Of a DNA stretch of 64,000 nt, positions 10,856 through 21,784 are shown one piece after another. Both the position numbers and the translations under genes were made by a program. The DNA lies in contig JAUCEF010000017.1 of NCBI GenBank assembly GCA_033558025.1, positions 3,224,001 to 3,288,000 of the forward strand. Direction: 5' to 3'. The notes below the pieces were generated by a model. The model was not told the origin of the DNA. It worked only from the letters and a program-made list of their open reading frames with translations, and ran no database searches. This DNA is from Phytophthora sp. 'mugwort'. Lineage: Eukaryota > Oomycota > Peronosporomycetes > Peronosporales > Peronosporaceae. Within the stretch, counting starts at the first letter, position 1. Every line of letters begins with the position of its first letter.

Positions 10856-11105
10856 GAAGCCAACGTGTCGAACTTCCCCAAATGTCATATACCGAAGGCT
10901 GTTCCGCTTATCGTCGACAAAGATACTGAAGAACAACTGTACATCGCGGAGAAATTGCTAAGGAACCGCGTCAGACGCCCTAAGCGTCAATGGTTGGTCC
11001 ATTGGCATTGCCTGCCTGAACAGGAAGCGGCAGTGGGAGAATGACAAATACATCAAACATATTTCCCATTGACAACAACTCCTGGAGGAATGTCGCCAAC
11101 GTGAA
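10856..11105 (+). pseudogene. Chromodomain tail of the outer gypsy element
   Basis: The plus-strand frame reads EEQLYIAEKLLRNRVRR, then a QWLVHWHCLPEQEA stretch, which is a chromodomain of a different subfamily from the one ending at 10193. It is followed by the polypurine tract and 3' LTR of the outer element, so it belongs to that element. It ends in stops after about 60 residues. Nothing of the outer protease, reverse transcriptase or integrase core was found. Confidence 0.65.
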
Positions 11106-11111
11106 CTCATA

Positions 11112-11122
11112 TTGGGGGGAGA
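11112..11122 (+). other. Polypurine tract of the outer gypsy element
   Basis: TTGGGGGGAGA lies directly before the 3' LTR, the expected plus-strand primer position. Confidence 0.65.
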
Positions 11123-11545
11123 TATCAGGTGAAGCACGGCGTGCCGGTCAGCACGCCTAGGCCATCACTCTCATGGGCGTGGTGACAGAGCGCGCCAGCA
11201 GCCAATGCAGCAAGCCACCATGCGCGAGCTGCCCTGGATGGTCAGGATGCGCATGGCAGGCAGCCGCCGAAAGTACCTAATGCGTACCTGCACAGAACAA
11301 ATTTAGGAAAAAGGAAACGTAGCTAACATATAGGTTAAGTAAACAAAAAAATAAAAGAGGCTTACCCAGTAAGGGAATGCGTGGAGAGCACGAGGGTGCT
11401 TCCACGAGCGCATGCATGTCGTAGCTAGAAAAGAAAGAAAGAAACAAATATATTCATTCCAAAACGTGCGCCGTTCCCCACAAGTCACGAACACCAAGCC
11501 TACCTGCTTCCCTCGCCGCACTGAAAGTGCCGAGCCGCCCCTACA
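11123..11545 (+). repeat. 3' LTR of the outer gypsy element
   Basis: This matches 2354-2781. It begins TATCAGG, where the 5' copy has TGTCAGG, and ends CCCCTACA. It is followed by GGCTC, matching four of five bases of GTCTC before the 5' LTR. Confidence 0.85.
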
Positions 11546-11736
11546 GGCTCCACTCAGCTAGCAGGGACTAGCTGGACTGCCCGCCGTGCTAGATTACATT
11601 ATAAACGCTTTCGGCTTCGGTAGGATAGGTCGGTACCGCTAGATACGAAGAGGTTTAGTGGCGGTGCCGCCTTCGCTCGGCAGCTATTTGCTCAATGGTG
11701 TGGCTTATTTAAAAAAACGTGACGGACATAAAGGTA

Positions 11737-11892
11737 ATGCTGGTAGTTTAACAGGCCCACAGACCGTAGTTTTTTCTCAAATCTCTGTGATTGAGGTTAA
11801 GTTATTATCTAATATCTTAGATAATATCCTAACCTCAGTCACTGAGATTTGAGAAATCCGACGGTCCGTCGGTCTGTGAAACTACCAACATT
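11737..11892. mobile_element. Fold-back (MITE-like) element, about 156 bp
   Basis: The left end AATGCTGGTAGTTT is the reverse complement of the right end with one mismatch. The two halves stay complementary for most of the length, around TAATATCTTAGATAATA in the middle. It is non-coding and likely a non-autonomous DNA transposon. Confidence 0.6.
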
Positions 11893-11968
11893 ATATTTTT
11901 GTAATATTGGTGTTTAATATAAACTCCTTTGATTTAGAATAGACTCTCAAGAGAAATGAAAGCACCCA

Positions 11969-12056
11969 ACAGTTTACAACCTAAGTTGTTCCTTTTCACC
12001 CTTTCAGCATAATATGAAAGGGTGAGAGAGAACAACTACTTAGGTTTGTAAACTGT
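11969..12056. repeat. 88-bp fold-back repeat
   Basis: ACAGTTTACAACCTAAGT at the left reappears inverted at the right end (about 12035-12056) with small differences, and the centre CACCCTTTCA...TGAAAGGGTG also pairs. It can form one long hairpin. It is non-coding. Confidence 0.55.
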
Positions 12057-12479
12057 AATGCAAATTCGCCAAACATTCCAGTCCATAAGAAAAGTAACGT
12101 TTGTGCAGGATGCCCGAAGTCTAGTTAGGACATCTGCTGTCTGTTCAATGCCCAAACTTTCTGCGTAGGTCCTCACGAAGCCACCCCATACGCCTGTTAA
12201 AGCAGCGCGGATGAAAAGCTTGGCGATCCACTTGAGGTGATCCTTAATGTCCACAGTCTCAAGCTCGGCATCAGGAGTAAACGATTCCTGCTACATGCGC
12301 TCCATCGTCAGCGTTTTCCCTAAACACCCCAGATCGTGTTCTCCTCTGGTGGATTGAGAAGCTCCGTTACTGATACCGGGTTTGAGGCATGGATGCGCGA
12401 GAGCAGAGCCGAACGAGTTGCTGCGGCGAGTTTTGAGCAAGGCCGAAAGGCGTGACAGGACAGTGCTGGCAGTGGGCAT
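12057..12479 (-). pseudogene. Decayed coding remnant of unknown family
   Basis: Two successive minus-strand frames (12479-12291 and 12254-12057) seem to belong to one former protein. The second contains DIKDHLKWIAKLFIRAALTG and LGIEQTADVLTRLRASC, which look like real helical protein sequence rather than noise. They are separated by a stop. I do not recognise the family. Confidence 0.35.
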
Positions 12480-12844
12480 TTAGACGTCTTTTCATAAATA
12501 CATGTAAATACGCCAGTTTAGACGCCGTTCGTTTTGGGACGTTTTTAGTGCTCCCAACGAACGTCCGTTCAATGGTACACTATGCCGCTTCTTAGTACAC
12601 AGGCTTTGAAGGTACCCTTTCAACCCAATTAGTGACCATATGGAGTGCGCCGAGTGGACCGCCATTTCGTTGGCGGCTCATCGATAACATCGTCCCAAGC
12701 GCCAAATGCTACAACGGCCCACTTTAAGTACTAATCTAAAGCACAGGCCGCGGTCATGCCGGGCATCGACAACAAAGAATTCTCTATCACTAGCGACACA
12801 GGCACATGTGCTGGCTAGGCTTCTTCGACACGTATCATATTTTA

Positions 12845-12930
12845 TGCGCATAGGTGGTCATCTTCAATGTCCTTGAGGAGGCACGTGTACGTCTTGATGG
12901 CTTCTTCGCCGATGTAGCTCACGAGTCTGG
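12845..12930 (-). pseudogene. Short alternative-oxidase-like remnant
   Basis: On the minus strand this reads LVSYIGEEAIKTYTCLLKDI followed by ED. It resembles the alternative oxidase stretch Y(L/I)EEEAVxTYTxxxxDI, in which the glutamates bind the di-iron centre. Stops follow, and no other oxidase block could be confirmed nearby. The match is to one motif only and could be chance. Confidence 0.25.
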
Positions 12931-13145
12931 CTGAAGACCACATGGTACTGCGGGATACCGTTCGTCATGGCCATAGCGCACGTAAGCAAGCTTTCGCGTG
13001 ACGTTCAAGTGTCGCTTTATCTATCAAGGGCCTTGTGCTTCAGCTCTTCTTTAGAAAACAATCCCACCTCGCGAAAGTGCGCGCCACCACTCATGACGCC
13101 CAAACGCGTCTGCAGTCTGTCCCGTGCGTTCGGCGCGGGGAGAGT

Positions 13146-13257
13146 GTCGGAGCGCGGAGCACCTCACTACGCTTCGCAATAGGAATCAGATACACGGAGC
13201 CGTCGGAGCGCGGAGCACCTCACCATGCTTCGCAATGGGAATCACGTACCCGGAGCC
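13146..13257. repeat. 56-bp tandem duplication
   Basis: 13146-13201 and 13202-13257 are two copies of the same 56-bp unit with about six differences. A third copy starts at 13258 but diverges after GTCGGAG. On the minus strand it encodes IPIAKHGEVLRAP and a near copy, so it duplicates part of a former coding region. Confidence 0.7.
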
Positions 13258-14829
13258 GTCGGAGAGCAGCACCTTCTCGTTGTACCCGGCGTGCGCCATG
13301 CCCATGTCCACTAAAAAAAATTGATCCAGTTTAGCGCCTCCACCAAGCCAGGGCCGAGCCTTTCACTGCCGGCACGCCGGGATGGTAGAAGACACAGGCT
13401 AGACCTTGATCATCTCACGGAACTCCCTAGATTTCGGGTCCCTGCTCTCACCACGACGCTTGATCCCGTAGACGAAGCGTTGTTCTGTCCGTGGACCTCG
13501 AGCCTCGTCACTTTCGTGTCCTGCTGGAGATCCACCACTCGATCGGTCTTGATGCTGTCTGCCAGCGGTCCATGAGCGAACTCATGCTGTCCGTCAAGCT
13601 CATAACCACCGACTTCTCGTGGTTCTTGACCGACTTGACGGTTTAATCCAGCAGCATCTCCTCCCGGCTGGAGCTTCCAAAACGCATGCCATTGGCCACC
13701 GTGCCCTGCCTTCCCTTCCGGACCTTCTCTCCAGGTCCAGCAGCCACGGGAAGCAGGACAGCTCCTTGATGTCGCCGCTGAAGATGCCCGAGGCCATACG
13801 GGGATGACAATGCGCGTGATGATAGCTGTAGATGAACTCGCCTTTGCTTGACGCCGGCGCCGCGGAGGGCAGATGGGTGCACACAGCCAAGCGTTAGGGC
13901 TCCTGTTCGAGAGGGCAAGCGCAGCTACCGCCTGGTGGAGCATCTGCCGTATGCAGGCTGTGGACACCGCGGCCCAGGCGCCCTACATCTATACGCGACG
14001 AGAAAGTGGTAAAGCTTCCCAAATCGCTGCTGAAGGCGCTGCATGAGCTGTTCACTCGAAGCTGCGGCCGACGGCCAATTATCCCTTTACCTGTATTAAT
14101 ACTTGGACGCCGTTGTGCTCGACAGGTTTACAGCAATGTGCATATTAGAAGACGGATGTGAAAAGGTCTGCGAGGTGGAGTATAGTGAAATCAAGTTATA
14201 TATTTACGGGTAATGACAGGACGGTTGGTACAAATGGCTACAAGTACCAAATAGGGGGTACTACCGGCTGTTACTCATACGCTCTGTCGAGGAATACCCT
14301 TAAAGAGGGATACGTAGTGGTTCCCGACGCGATGAGATCATCTGTACACTGTAAAAAGTCCCCTCAGAATGTAGCAAGATTGCACGCATATACGGTGCGA
14401 ATGCGAGTTTCCGGTGGTAGGGTCTCTTGTCACCTAGCACCGCGGGGCCAGTGCAGAATTGACTGGGTTCCATGCAAGCATCACAGCGACGCAGCGATAG
14501 GATTTCGGGTCCTGCGCCAAGTTGGCGAGGGGAGCATCACCAAACAATTAAATCGACCAATTTTTCCACCGGCTTTGTGCTTATTTGATGGTGGAGGTTG
14601 GTTCCACAAATTGGTCCCTGGTTGTACGCACTACGGCCTGTGAGTGGATGAACCCCCCATCGCAATTGGCATCCTCCAGGGCACGCCAAGGCCACGGCCA
14701 TCACGGATTGCCCACCGTCTATCCGTCAGTGGGGTTTTCACTTGGTAAGTCTGTTAATTTTGAGACCGATAGTCCGGAATTTGCTTTCCCTCGCACACGC
14801 AGCGCCCCACTGCAAGTAGAGCCTTACTT
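13258..14829. other. Decayed coding scraps and intergenic DNA; no supported gene
   Basis: Between about 13400 and 13990 the minus strand has protein-like segments in shifting frames (for example HSYHHAHCHPRMASGIFSGD and SLTDSMSSLMDRW), suggesting a dead gene that I cannot name. A 161-codon plus-strand frame at 14158-14643 has no recognisable features. The rest up to the transporter pseudogene start at 14830 is blank to me. Confidence 0.3.
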
Positions 14830-15904
14830 ATGGCGTCGCAACACGGACCTGCTGGGCCCAGCAAGCTCCGCATCCCCGTTCGGCTGTCTTTTGTGAGCGG
14901 TACTTCCTCGCATGCCAAGGAGCCGGACAACGAAACTCCGAGTTACACGCAGATAAAGAGTTTGGACCGTGCCAATCTCGAGGGTGGAGCTCTGCGCGCG
15001 GGTGAAGCTCCGAGTCTAACCAGCAGGGATTGCATCGGTCTGCTTTTCCAGTACGCTGCCATTGGTATCACCTACGGCCCGCTACCTGCCACCGTTTACC
15101 CTTTTTTGCAGCAATATATGAACGCTACGGGCTCTCAAGCCACCACGGCCTCGATTCTGGTCGTTCTACCGTGGAGTTTTAAGGTGTTTTACGGCATTCT
15201 CTCGGACTGCGTACCGCTATGGGGGTACCGTCGAAAGATCTGGATGCTCATCGGTTGGGCCGTGCGCGTCATTATGCTGATTGTGGTGGCCGCCTCTCCA
15301 GCCGGCCAGCCATACTAACAGTTCCGTCCGACCGCGACATTAAGCCCGCCGATTACACCACAGAAATTCAAGCTCGCATCAACTTTGACGCCAGCAACAG
15401 GCCGGAAAGTATGTCATGCTCATGTTCTTCGCCGCTATTGGATACGTGTTGGCCGACGTCTGCGCTGACAGTATTCTGGTCGACTTCGCTCAACGTGAGC
15501 CCATTGAGCAGATTGGCAAGATCAGTCTGCTATCTACGTCATCCGTACTATGTTCGTCATCCTTGGCCAGCTCCTGGTTGGTTTCTGTTTCAACGGCGAG
15601 GAGTACGGCGGTGAGTTCGATTTTTCCTTAAGTTTCCCACAGCTGATGGCCATCGCCGCGATGATTGCGGTGCCTATACTCCGGATCACGTGGTTCTTCA
15701 TCAAGGAGGAGAAGCAGGCGAGGGTATCCTTCAAGCACTACATGAGAGAGTTATGGAGGCTGATTCAGAATCTACCAGGTCATCTTCTACCAGTTCTTCC
15801 AGAATGTCTTCGCCAACATGTCGTATACTGCAAGCTCTCCAGTTCAGTCATACATGGTTAGCGTCACCCCTATTAACAACACCGCCAGCGAGATCATCAG
15901 CAAT

Positions 15905-17534
15905 AGAGGTCCGCCAATACAGTATCAAATTGTATTGGCCAGCAGTCATCTCACTAATAAAAATGACAATTTATGCCACAGCAATAGTAAATATTGCCGG
16001 AATTTATATTTAGTTTATCTATACTAGTCTTCCTCTTCCGCTTGTCCCGGTAGGCAGTCCTGTATGAAGGTTCGCCGATCGACGGGCCACACAGTCCCCA
16101 GCCCCTCCCGTTCAAAATCACCGATGATTTCTTGTGGCAAGTCGGTTGCCATGTTCGCCTCGGGAAACCAACCCAGCCAACGAAGTAGTACGCGTCGCCA
16201 GCCACGTTGGGTTTCTTCGCGTAGATAAACTCGAACGTGAAGAGGTTGGGCCCCTCAAAGTCTGACCCGTCACTACCGGATGAGGTGCTGTCATGCTCCT
16301 CACCAGTGACGAGGAGCACCATTGTATAGGCGTCAAATGGGCAATGCCAGATTCAAACGCAGGAGTGCGGACGATCTTCGCTGTTGCCTTCAGATGTTCC
16401 GCCATGACTGGATACTCCGCAACAAAGGCATCAAATATCATGCGGACCTCTGCAATATCAGTTGCAACCGCTTACAGATGCTCTCAAAGTCCTTCAGATG
16501 ATCGAACTATGAAGCCAAGTTCCTGTGCTTGTTGACAGTCGGACTAATGGCTCCACAGCCTCCACTTGGTTGACCTTAGGCCGATTCCGTATGTAGCGCA
16601 GCACCATCGTAAACGCTGAAGACCAACGGGTGACGTTGCGCTTGATAGGCAAGAGTTCTATGTGCTTCTTGAGACCCGCTAAGGTGTTATCTCAACGTAG
16701 CAACACCATGAATGTACTCACCTCATTTAAAAGCGTATCATACGGCGCCAAGAACTTGATGACAGCCAAGCTGAACAGGTGGCTTGCACAGCCGACCAAT
16801 GGGGTGTATCTTGTTCGCAATACACTGGTTTGTACTGCAGTCCTCACCCACCAGAAACCCTCCACGTCCTTGATCTTGTTGTGCACGCTAAGAACATTCT
16901 CAAACAGCTCATGAGTATCGGTCGTCTGGCTGCCACCGGTGAGGGGGTATAGGCCCATTAGGGGAACGTGTAACTCGGTATCTGCCTTGTGGACAGCGTA
17001 GGACGATTTAATGCTCACCATCATGTGTTCGGCCGTTGAACAGCAACAGGCCGAAGAGCTCTCCGAGCTCCCTCTCGAGCCTGAGACCTACCGCAATGGC
17101 AATGCTTCCATACACTCTTGACTGCCTTGACTGTCACAGACCACAACTTGCTCATGGCTCGTGAGTACATCTTCAACCTCGTGGACAGGCATGTTCCGCT
17201 CAATTATACACCGGATCCACTGGAATAGATGGCTTGCTTCCTCGTACACGAAACTAACCGACTACAGGGAACAGCGGACGCTGGAGACAGACACCGCGTG
17301 TTGAGCCTCGTATCTTGTCCAGCCAGGTGCGTAGTTAGGTTGGAGTATCGCAAGCCCGGAACTTGTCTTCGATCGAGGCAGCACAGGTTGCAGCGAAATA
17401 GGAATTGACCTAGCGGGACGAAGAAAAAGGAGTCTTCTTGTTGGCGACCATTGTAGCTCGCGGAAGATGAAGTGGTGAGCTCTTAAAGGCTTGTCACCCA
17501 TGGATCGATGCGTGCCAGCCAACAGATTGCTGAA
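15905..17534 (-). mobile_element. hAT-type DNA transposon inserted in the transporter pseudogene
   Basis: The transporter similarity is interrupted exactly here. The flanking octamers TCAGCAAT (15897-15904) and TTTGCAAT (17535-17542) match at six of eight positions. An 8-bp duplication is the hAT hallmark. The inside codes on the minus strand for a degraded hAT transposase. The ends (AGAGGTCCGCC on the left) show only weak inverted similarity. At 1.6 kb it is shorter than a complete autonomous hAT element. Confidence 0.75.
15960..17525 (-). pseudogene. hAT transposase pseudogene
   Basis: Reading the minus strand from right to left, the N-terminal piece (17522-17262) has HHFIFRELQ and a degraded BED-type zinc-finger segment. 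The next piece (17024-16692) has YTPLVGCASHLFSLAVIKFL and EVSTFMVLLR, which match the part of oomycete hAT transposases around the second catalytic Asp. The next (about 16441-16290) has IFDAFVAEYPVMAEHLK and FESGIAHL. The C-terminal dimerisation region is largely missing. Frames change between pieces, so it is dead. It would have encoded the enzyme that cut and pasted the element. Confidence 0.7.
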
Positions 17535-18447
17535 TTTGCAATTTGCTCTTCATGGATAGTATTATGGTCACGTCCAAGTGGGGTCTAAACTGGAGCTGGC
17601 GCAAGATGATCCTCTTCACGAGCATTTTTGTCATTATTGTGGACGACTTTACAACTTTTTGACGCTGTGGGATGTATTCCGTAGCCAGTGGTTCTGGGAT
17701 GGTTTGCCGATGGCATTGCAGCTTCTGTATGGTGTCGGGTGGATGATTGGCAACTTCGTCATTGTGGAGCACTCGGGTATCGGAAATGAAGGGGCTACCT
17801 ATGTCTCATCATAATGGTCGCCAACATCGCATCTCCGTTCGCTCAGGATCTGACTTTGGTTATCCACCAGCCTTTCAACCTTCCCACGGGACGTATTCAG
17901 GCAGATGACACCTCTATCCGTACGGACATCACGTGTGCGGTGATCATCATGTACGGTATGATGGACTTCTCCTGGGTATTTCTGTGTTTTCTGCCTCGCC
18001 AGAAGGAAGAGACGCAGGAGCTTCTGCACACTGGTGGCACAAGCAAGTTTCTGGATGCTCTCACAGTCTTCTACGTTTTCTTTGCGTTTGTGCGGTCCTT
18101 GATGACCAACATTATGGCCATGTACGAGTCCACGTCTTGCCTTGGTGATTGCTGGCGGCAACGGCTGCTACGCAGTGATACTCTCAATACGGATCTAATA
18201 GATGTACGAGGGACAGAAGCTCTCTCAGTTCCAAATAATACCAATTGCCGATTAACCTTTTACTATTTCCGTTTGCACTGCGATGGACAACTGTGCGTCT
18301 TTAATCTCCTCTGTTGGCCACCTAGAAACATTGTGTAGTATTATAGACATGTTACACTGCGTTAAGTTCCACCAAAACACAAGCTAAGATTGTCGTTTTC
18401 TTTCAAACAAATACACTACGAGAATTTGTACGCTTAGTCGGATACTG

Positions 18448-20151
18448 TTAGCAGCCGCTACCGCCAGCGATCATCAGGCACGAAGTGCTGTCGAACATGG
18501 CCATGATGTTTGTCATGAGCGACCAGATGAACGCGAATGTGAGGTAAGCCACAGTAAGCGCTCCCATGATCTTGCTGCTGCCGCCCGTGCGCAGGAGCTC
18601 CTGCGTCTCTTCCTTTTGACGAGGCAGGAAAAATAGGAAGACCCAGGAGAAGGCTGTCATGGCGTACATGATGATCACCACGTACGTGATGTCCGTACGG
18701 ATGGACTTGTCGTCGACCTGAATACGCTCTGTGCTCAGATCAAACGGCTGGTCGATCACCAGCGTCATGGCTGTAGCAAACGGCGACGACAAGTTGGAAA
18801 CCATCGTGATGAGGCCGTACACGACGCCCTCGTTGCCAATACCCGAGAGTTCGACGATGACAAATGAAGAAATCATAAAGCCTACACCGTACGGAAGCTG
18901 CACGGCGACGGGCAGACCGAGCCAGAACCACTGACTACGGAACACATCCCAGACCGTGATAAAGGTGGTGATACCGTCGACGGTCATGACAAACACGCCC
19001 GTAAATACGATCATCCAGCGCCAGTTCCAGTGCAGCCCCCACTTGGACGTCACCATGATACCAGCCATGAACAACAGATTACCGAAGATGTCACTCAGTG
19101 TGCTGTTGATGGGGGTCACGCCGACCATGTACGATTGCACGGGCGAGCTGGCTGTGTACGAGATACTGGAAAACATACCCTGGAAGAAGTTGAAGAAGAT
19201 CACTTGGTACATCGCACGCTTCTGGGTGAGTCCCCACAGTTCCTTCATGTACCCCTTAAAGTGCACGCGGGACATCTTCTCCTCCTTAATGAAGAACCAT
19301 GTCATCGGGATGACCGGCGTCGTTAGAACTGCAAGAATGATCATGAGTTGCGGAAAGCTGATTGAGAAGTCGAAGTCGCCGCCGTACTCCTCGCCGTTGA
19401 AGCAGAAACCAGTCAGCAGCTCGCCAATAATGACGAACACTGTGCGCACGGCGTAGATGGCCGACTGGGTCTTGCCGCGGGTTTCGAGCGGCTCGCGCTG
19501 CGCAAAGTCCACCACGATGCTGTCGGCACAGACGTCCGACAGAACATACCCTACTGCAGCGAAGAACATGAGCATGACGTACTTGCCAGCCTGGGAGGCA
19601 GCATCAAAGTTGATGCGCGCTTCGATCTCTGGTGTGTAGTCGGCCGGTTTGATGTCACGGTCGGACGACACCGTGTAGTACGGGTCTCCCTCGGACATGC
19701 AGGCCATGACGAGCAGCATGATCAGGCAAATGACCCACCCAATCATCATCCAGGGACGACGGCGGTATCCCCACAACGGCACGCAGTCGGATAGAATACC
19801 GTAGAAGCACTTGAAACTCCACGGGAGCACGACCAGCGTCGCTGCAGTTGTTACTTGAGTACCAGATGCGTTCAGGTAGTTCTGTAGGAACGGGTAGATC
19901 GTAGCCGGTAGTACGCCATAATTGAGACCCACCGCAGCATACTGCACAAGCAGGCCGACGCTGTCCTTGCTCTTGAGGTTGGGGGCACCACCTTCACGCA
20001 AGGCTCCGCCCTCAATGCCGGTCGGATCAGGAGTCTTCACTGAAGAGAACTGATTGCCGGCTTCAATGTCCTTGGACTGAGAGGCGCCGCTCACGAATGA
20101 CAACCTGGCGGCGATGTCAGCTTTGCTGGGGTCGTGGTGCGTAGTCGACAT
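18448..20151 (-). CDS. Folate-biopterin transporter (BT1 family), intact
   Basis: The frame encodes about 567 residues if translation starts at 20151 (MSTTHHDPSK). I prefer this start because the paralogue at 14830 begins at the equivalent point and the block RLSFVSG follows in both. An in-frame ATG at 20283 would add 44 residues of no clear character, probably 5' untranslated sequence. The protein has about 12 hydrophobic segments and BT1-family motifs, including LPWSFKCFYGILSDCVPLWG near residue 110, WFFIKEEK, a cytoplasmic FLPRQKEETQELL, and PYGVGFMISSFVIVELSGIG. BT1 proteins are proton-linked carriers of folates or pterins in trypanosomatids, plants and oomycetes, where the family is large. 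The substrate of this copy is unknown. It is a single exon, convergent with its broken paralogue. It probably sits in the plasma membrane. Confidence 0.9.
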   Translation of the reverse strand: MSTTHHDPSKADIAARLSFVSGASQSKDIEAGNQFSSVKTPDPTGIEGGALREGGAPNLKSKDSVGLLVQYAAVGLNYGVLPATIYPFLQNYLNASGTQVTTAATLVVLPWSFKCFYGILSDCVPLWGYRRRPWMMIGWVICLIMLLVMACMSEGDPYYTVSSDRDIKPADYTPEIEARINFDAASQAGKYVMLMFFAAVGYVLSDVCADSIVVDFAQREPLETRGKTQSAIYAVRTVFVIIGELLTGFCFNGEEYGGDFDFSISFPQLMIILAVLTTPVIPMTWFFIKEEKMSRVHFKGYMKELWGLTQKRAMYQVIFFNFFQGMFSSISYTASSPVQSYMVGVTPINSTLSDIFGNLLFMAGIMVTSKWGLHWNWRWMIVFTGVFVMTVDGITTFITVWDVFRSQWFWLGLPVAVQLPYGVGFMISSFVIVELSGIGNEGVVYGLITMVSNLSSPFATAMTLVIDQPFDLSTERIQVDDKSIRTDITYVVIIMYAMTAFSWVFLFFLPRQKEETQELLRTGGSSKIMGALTVAYLTFAFIWSLMTNIMAMFDSTSCLMIAGGSGC

Positions 20152-20283
20152 CCTGACGTTGCTGCGGGTCTTGGACGAGTTCACGTGGAGAGCAGAGCAG
20201 AAATCCAGGAATAAAGCAGGTGTCGCTAGCTGACGGCTAGGCTGCCACCTGCTTGCAGCTACGTAACAGGATATGGAGCCCAT

Positions 20284-21627
20284 AGTCTGGGTAGTACTCG
20301 GTCACCACAGAGAGCAGACGTTTTGCGGTCAGCCTGGGAATATCAATACGCACCTTGGACTTCAGCCAGGAAGATTGAAGTGTCGATTTATGAACACCAA
20401 CATGCTAGCGACGTGCGCGATTTGCAGCCGATGACGCCCCGTCGGGAACTCGTGAATACAAGTACAGTATACATGTACTTGAACGATACGGAGACTTTCG
20501 GAGACAGACGGTAAACGGGCGACTGTATTGTATGCGAGGGTGCAACCTTTGTGAGACGAACTGAAGGCAGACGATGAATTATTCGATGGACCACGTGTTC
20601 TAATATATATTATGTAATGTTTTCTATTATTAATAAAGCTAGTTGAGCGTTTTTGTGCTTATTTTAATCAGCAGTGTACAAAAAACGACAGAAAATAGGA
20701 GAAACACACAGCCAAACGCGGGTAGCACGGGCGACATCTAGCACACAAAGCTTAGAAAGAATGATAGAGGTGAACGGTTGCGAGCGCGCGTAGCCACAAA
20801 CCCGCGCGGTATCTGTGGAGGCGGTCCCAGCGCCGAGCTTTCCAGCAAGCCGAGCACTGTAGGGGGCCGAACTTAGAATCTTCTTCTCGCAGGAGCGCAG
20901 CAATTGCCTTTGCGAAGCAAAGCCCAACACCGCGATGCCATCGGTCATCGGGAGGGCTAGGGTAAAAGGGACCATCAATACAAAACTACAGTGTAAACCA
21001 GAACAGATGGGCACAGCAACACGTGCCAATTCTATATGTACATGGTCTCGAAGGGAGCGCGGATGCTGGTGGTCCGGTGATTGTTGGTGCTGGGGGTCCG
21101 CATGGTGTATCGTCCGGGCGCCTATATTGTAGTGCGTTCAACGCAGTACGCTCTAAACCTATTTGTCCGGAATTAATCGTATATTTCCGGTTACTTATTT
21201 TCGTACTGAACATGAAATTAAAACGAACCAACTGTACTTTAATTTCATCCATCTACCCTGTCCTAAGCGATACCCCCTGCCATTACCGTACTGCTATAAA
21301 TATGGGCATTTAGCTTTTCTCACTCGGACCTGCTTCTATTACGTTTGCAGGATGGATAGAAGTGATCGATCGGTTCGTTTACTCTGATAGGAATTCGAAT
21401 GAGACGCTTGTGAGTCAACTACATGTAAGACAACAAATTCTATAATTCGGTGGATGGTACAGTATTTTAGCTATAACCATATGCTGAAAATAGAGCTTTG
21501 TTACTGGTTATAATTGAACTTCGCTAACAAGAAAATTGCTCTTAAGACAGGGGTGATACGGTACACCGTTAGAGCATCTCCACGGTTCACACGCTAATGA
21601 TAATAATCGCTTATCGTCGACATTTAT
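20284..21627. other. Intergenic; no gene seen
   Basis: This contains the upstream region of the transporter (read leftward) and about 1.2 kb in which no frame has recognisable features. A tract rich in AT lies at 20595-20660. Confidence 0.4.
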
Positions 21628-21784
21628 TAGCAGAGAAGCTCGTAAAATATCTCACTTGCACTCGCGCATGTCACGTGTGTAGCCTGGATAACAGACAATT
21701 AATAGAGCAGCGTGTTGGTCTTCTTAGCGTACCAGAGCAAAAGCAAAAGTGAATTCATATCTTAGTTTCTTCCTAACGCATGTT
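21628..21784 (-). repeat. 3' LTR of the copia element
   Basis: This matches 26603-26757, with shared landmarks GAAGCTCGTA near the left and GCAAAAGCAAAAGTGAATTC near the right. Right of it is element 3' untranslated sequence (to about 22010), which recurs at 27950-28155. Confidence 0.75.

Larger units (their letters stand above)
2354..11545 (+). mobile_element. Outer Ty3/gypsy LTR retrotransposon, decayed, carrying a second gypsy element inside
   Basis: Two direct repeats of about 425 bp bound the element (2354-2781 and 11123-11545). They are followed by a primer-binding-like site and preceded by a polypurine tract in the right places. The flanking 5-mers are GTCTC on the left and GGCTC on the right, a target-site duplication with one mismatch. 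The interior of this element consists only of a leader, a gag remnant (to about 4190) and a chromodomain tail (10856-11105). The stretch that should hold protease, reverse transcriptase and integrase has been replaced by another gypsy family (4191-10855). Many substitutions between the LTRs and many stops in the coding parts show that it is old. Confidence 0.85.
14830..18190 (+). pseudogene. Folate-biopterin (BT1-family) transporter pseudogene, split by a hAT element
   Basis: The plus strand encodes a close paralogue of the intact transporter at 18448-20151. The open frame from 14830 gives the N-terminus with RLSFVSG, EGGALRAGEAPS, the first membrane segments and the BT1 motif LPWSFKVFYGILSDCVPLWG. 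A frameshift at about 15318 and others near 15400 and 15540 break it, but the order of blocks matches the intact copy through NGEEYGGEFDF and the VIFYQFFQ-like segment. At 15904 it is interrupted by about 1.6 kb of hAT DNA. The sequence resumes at 17543 with MVTSKWGLNWSWR-like and FRSQWFWDGLP blocks, and ends near ESTSCL and IAGGNGC. It cannot make a functional carrier. It is convergent with the intact copy, with roughly 260 bp between the ends. Confidence 0.9.

Noticed and set aside
14158..14643. 161-codon frame upstream of the transporter pseudogene
   Set aside because: No motif, no hydrophobic or repeat structure, and no sign of conservation. Likely chance.
20152..20283. 44-residue N-terminal extension of the intact transporter
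   Set aside because: The paralogue starts at the internal Met position, and the extension has no transporter-like content.
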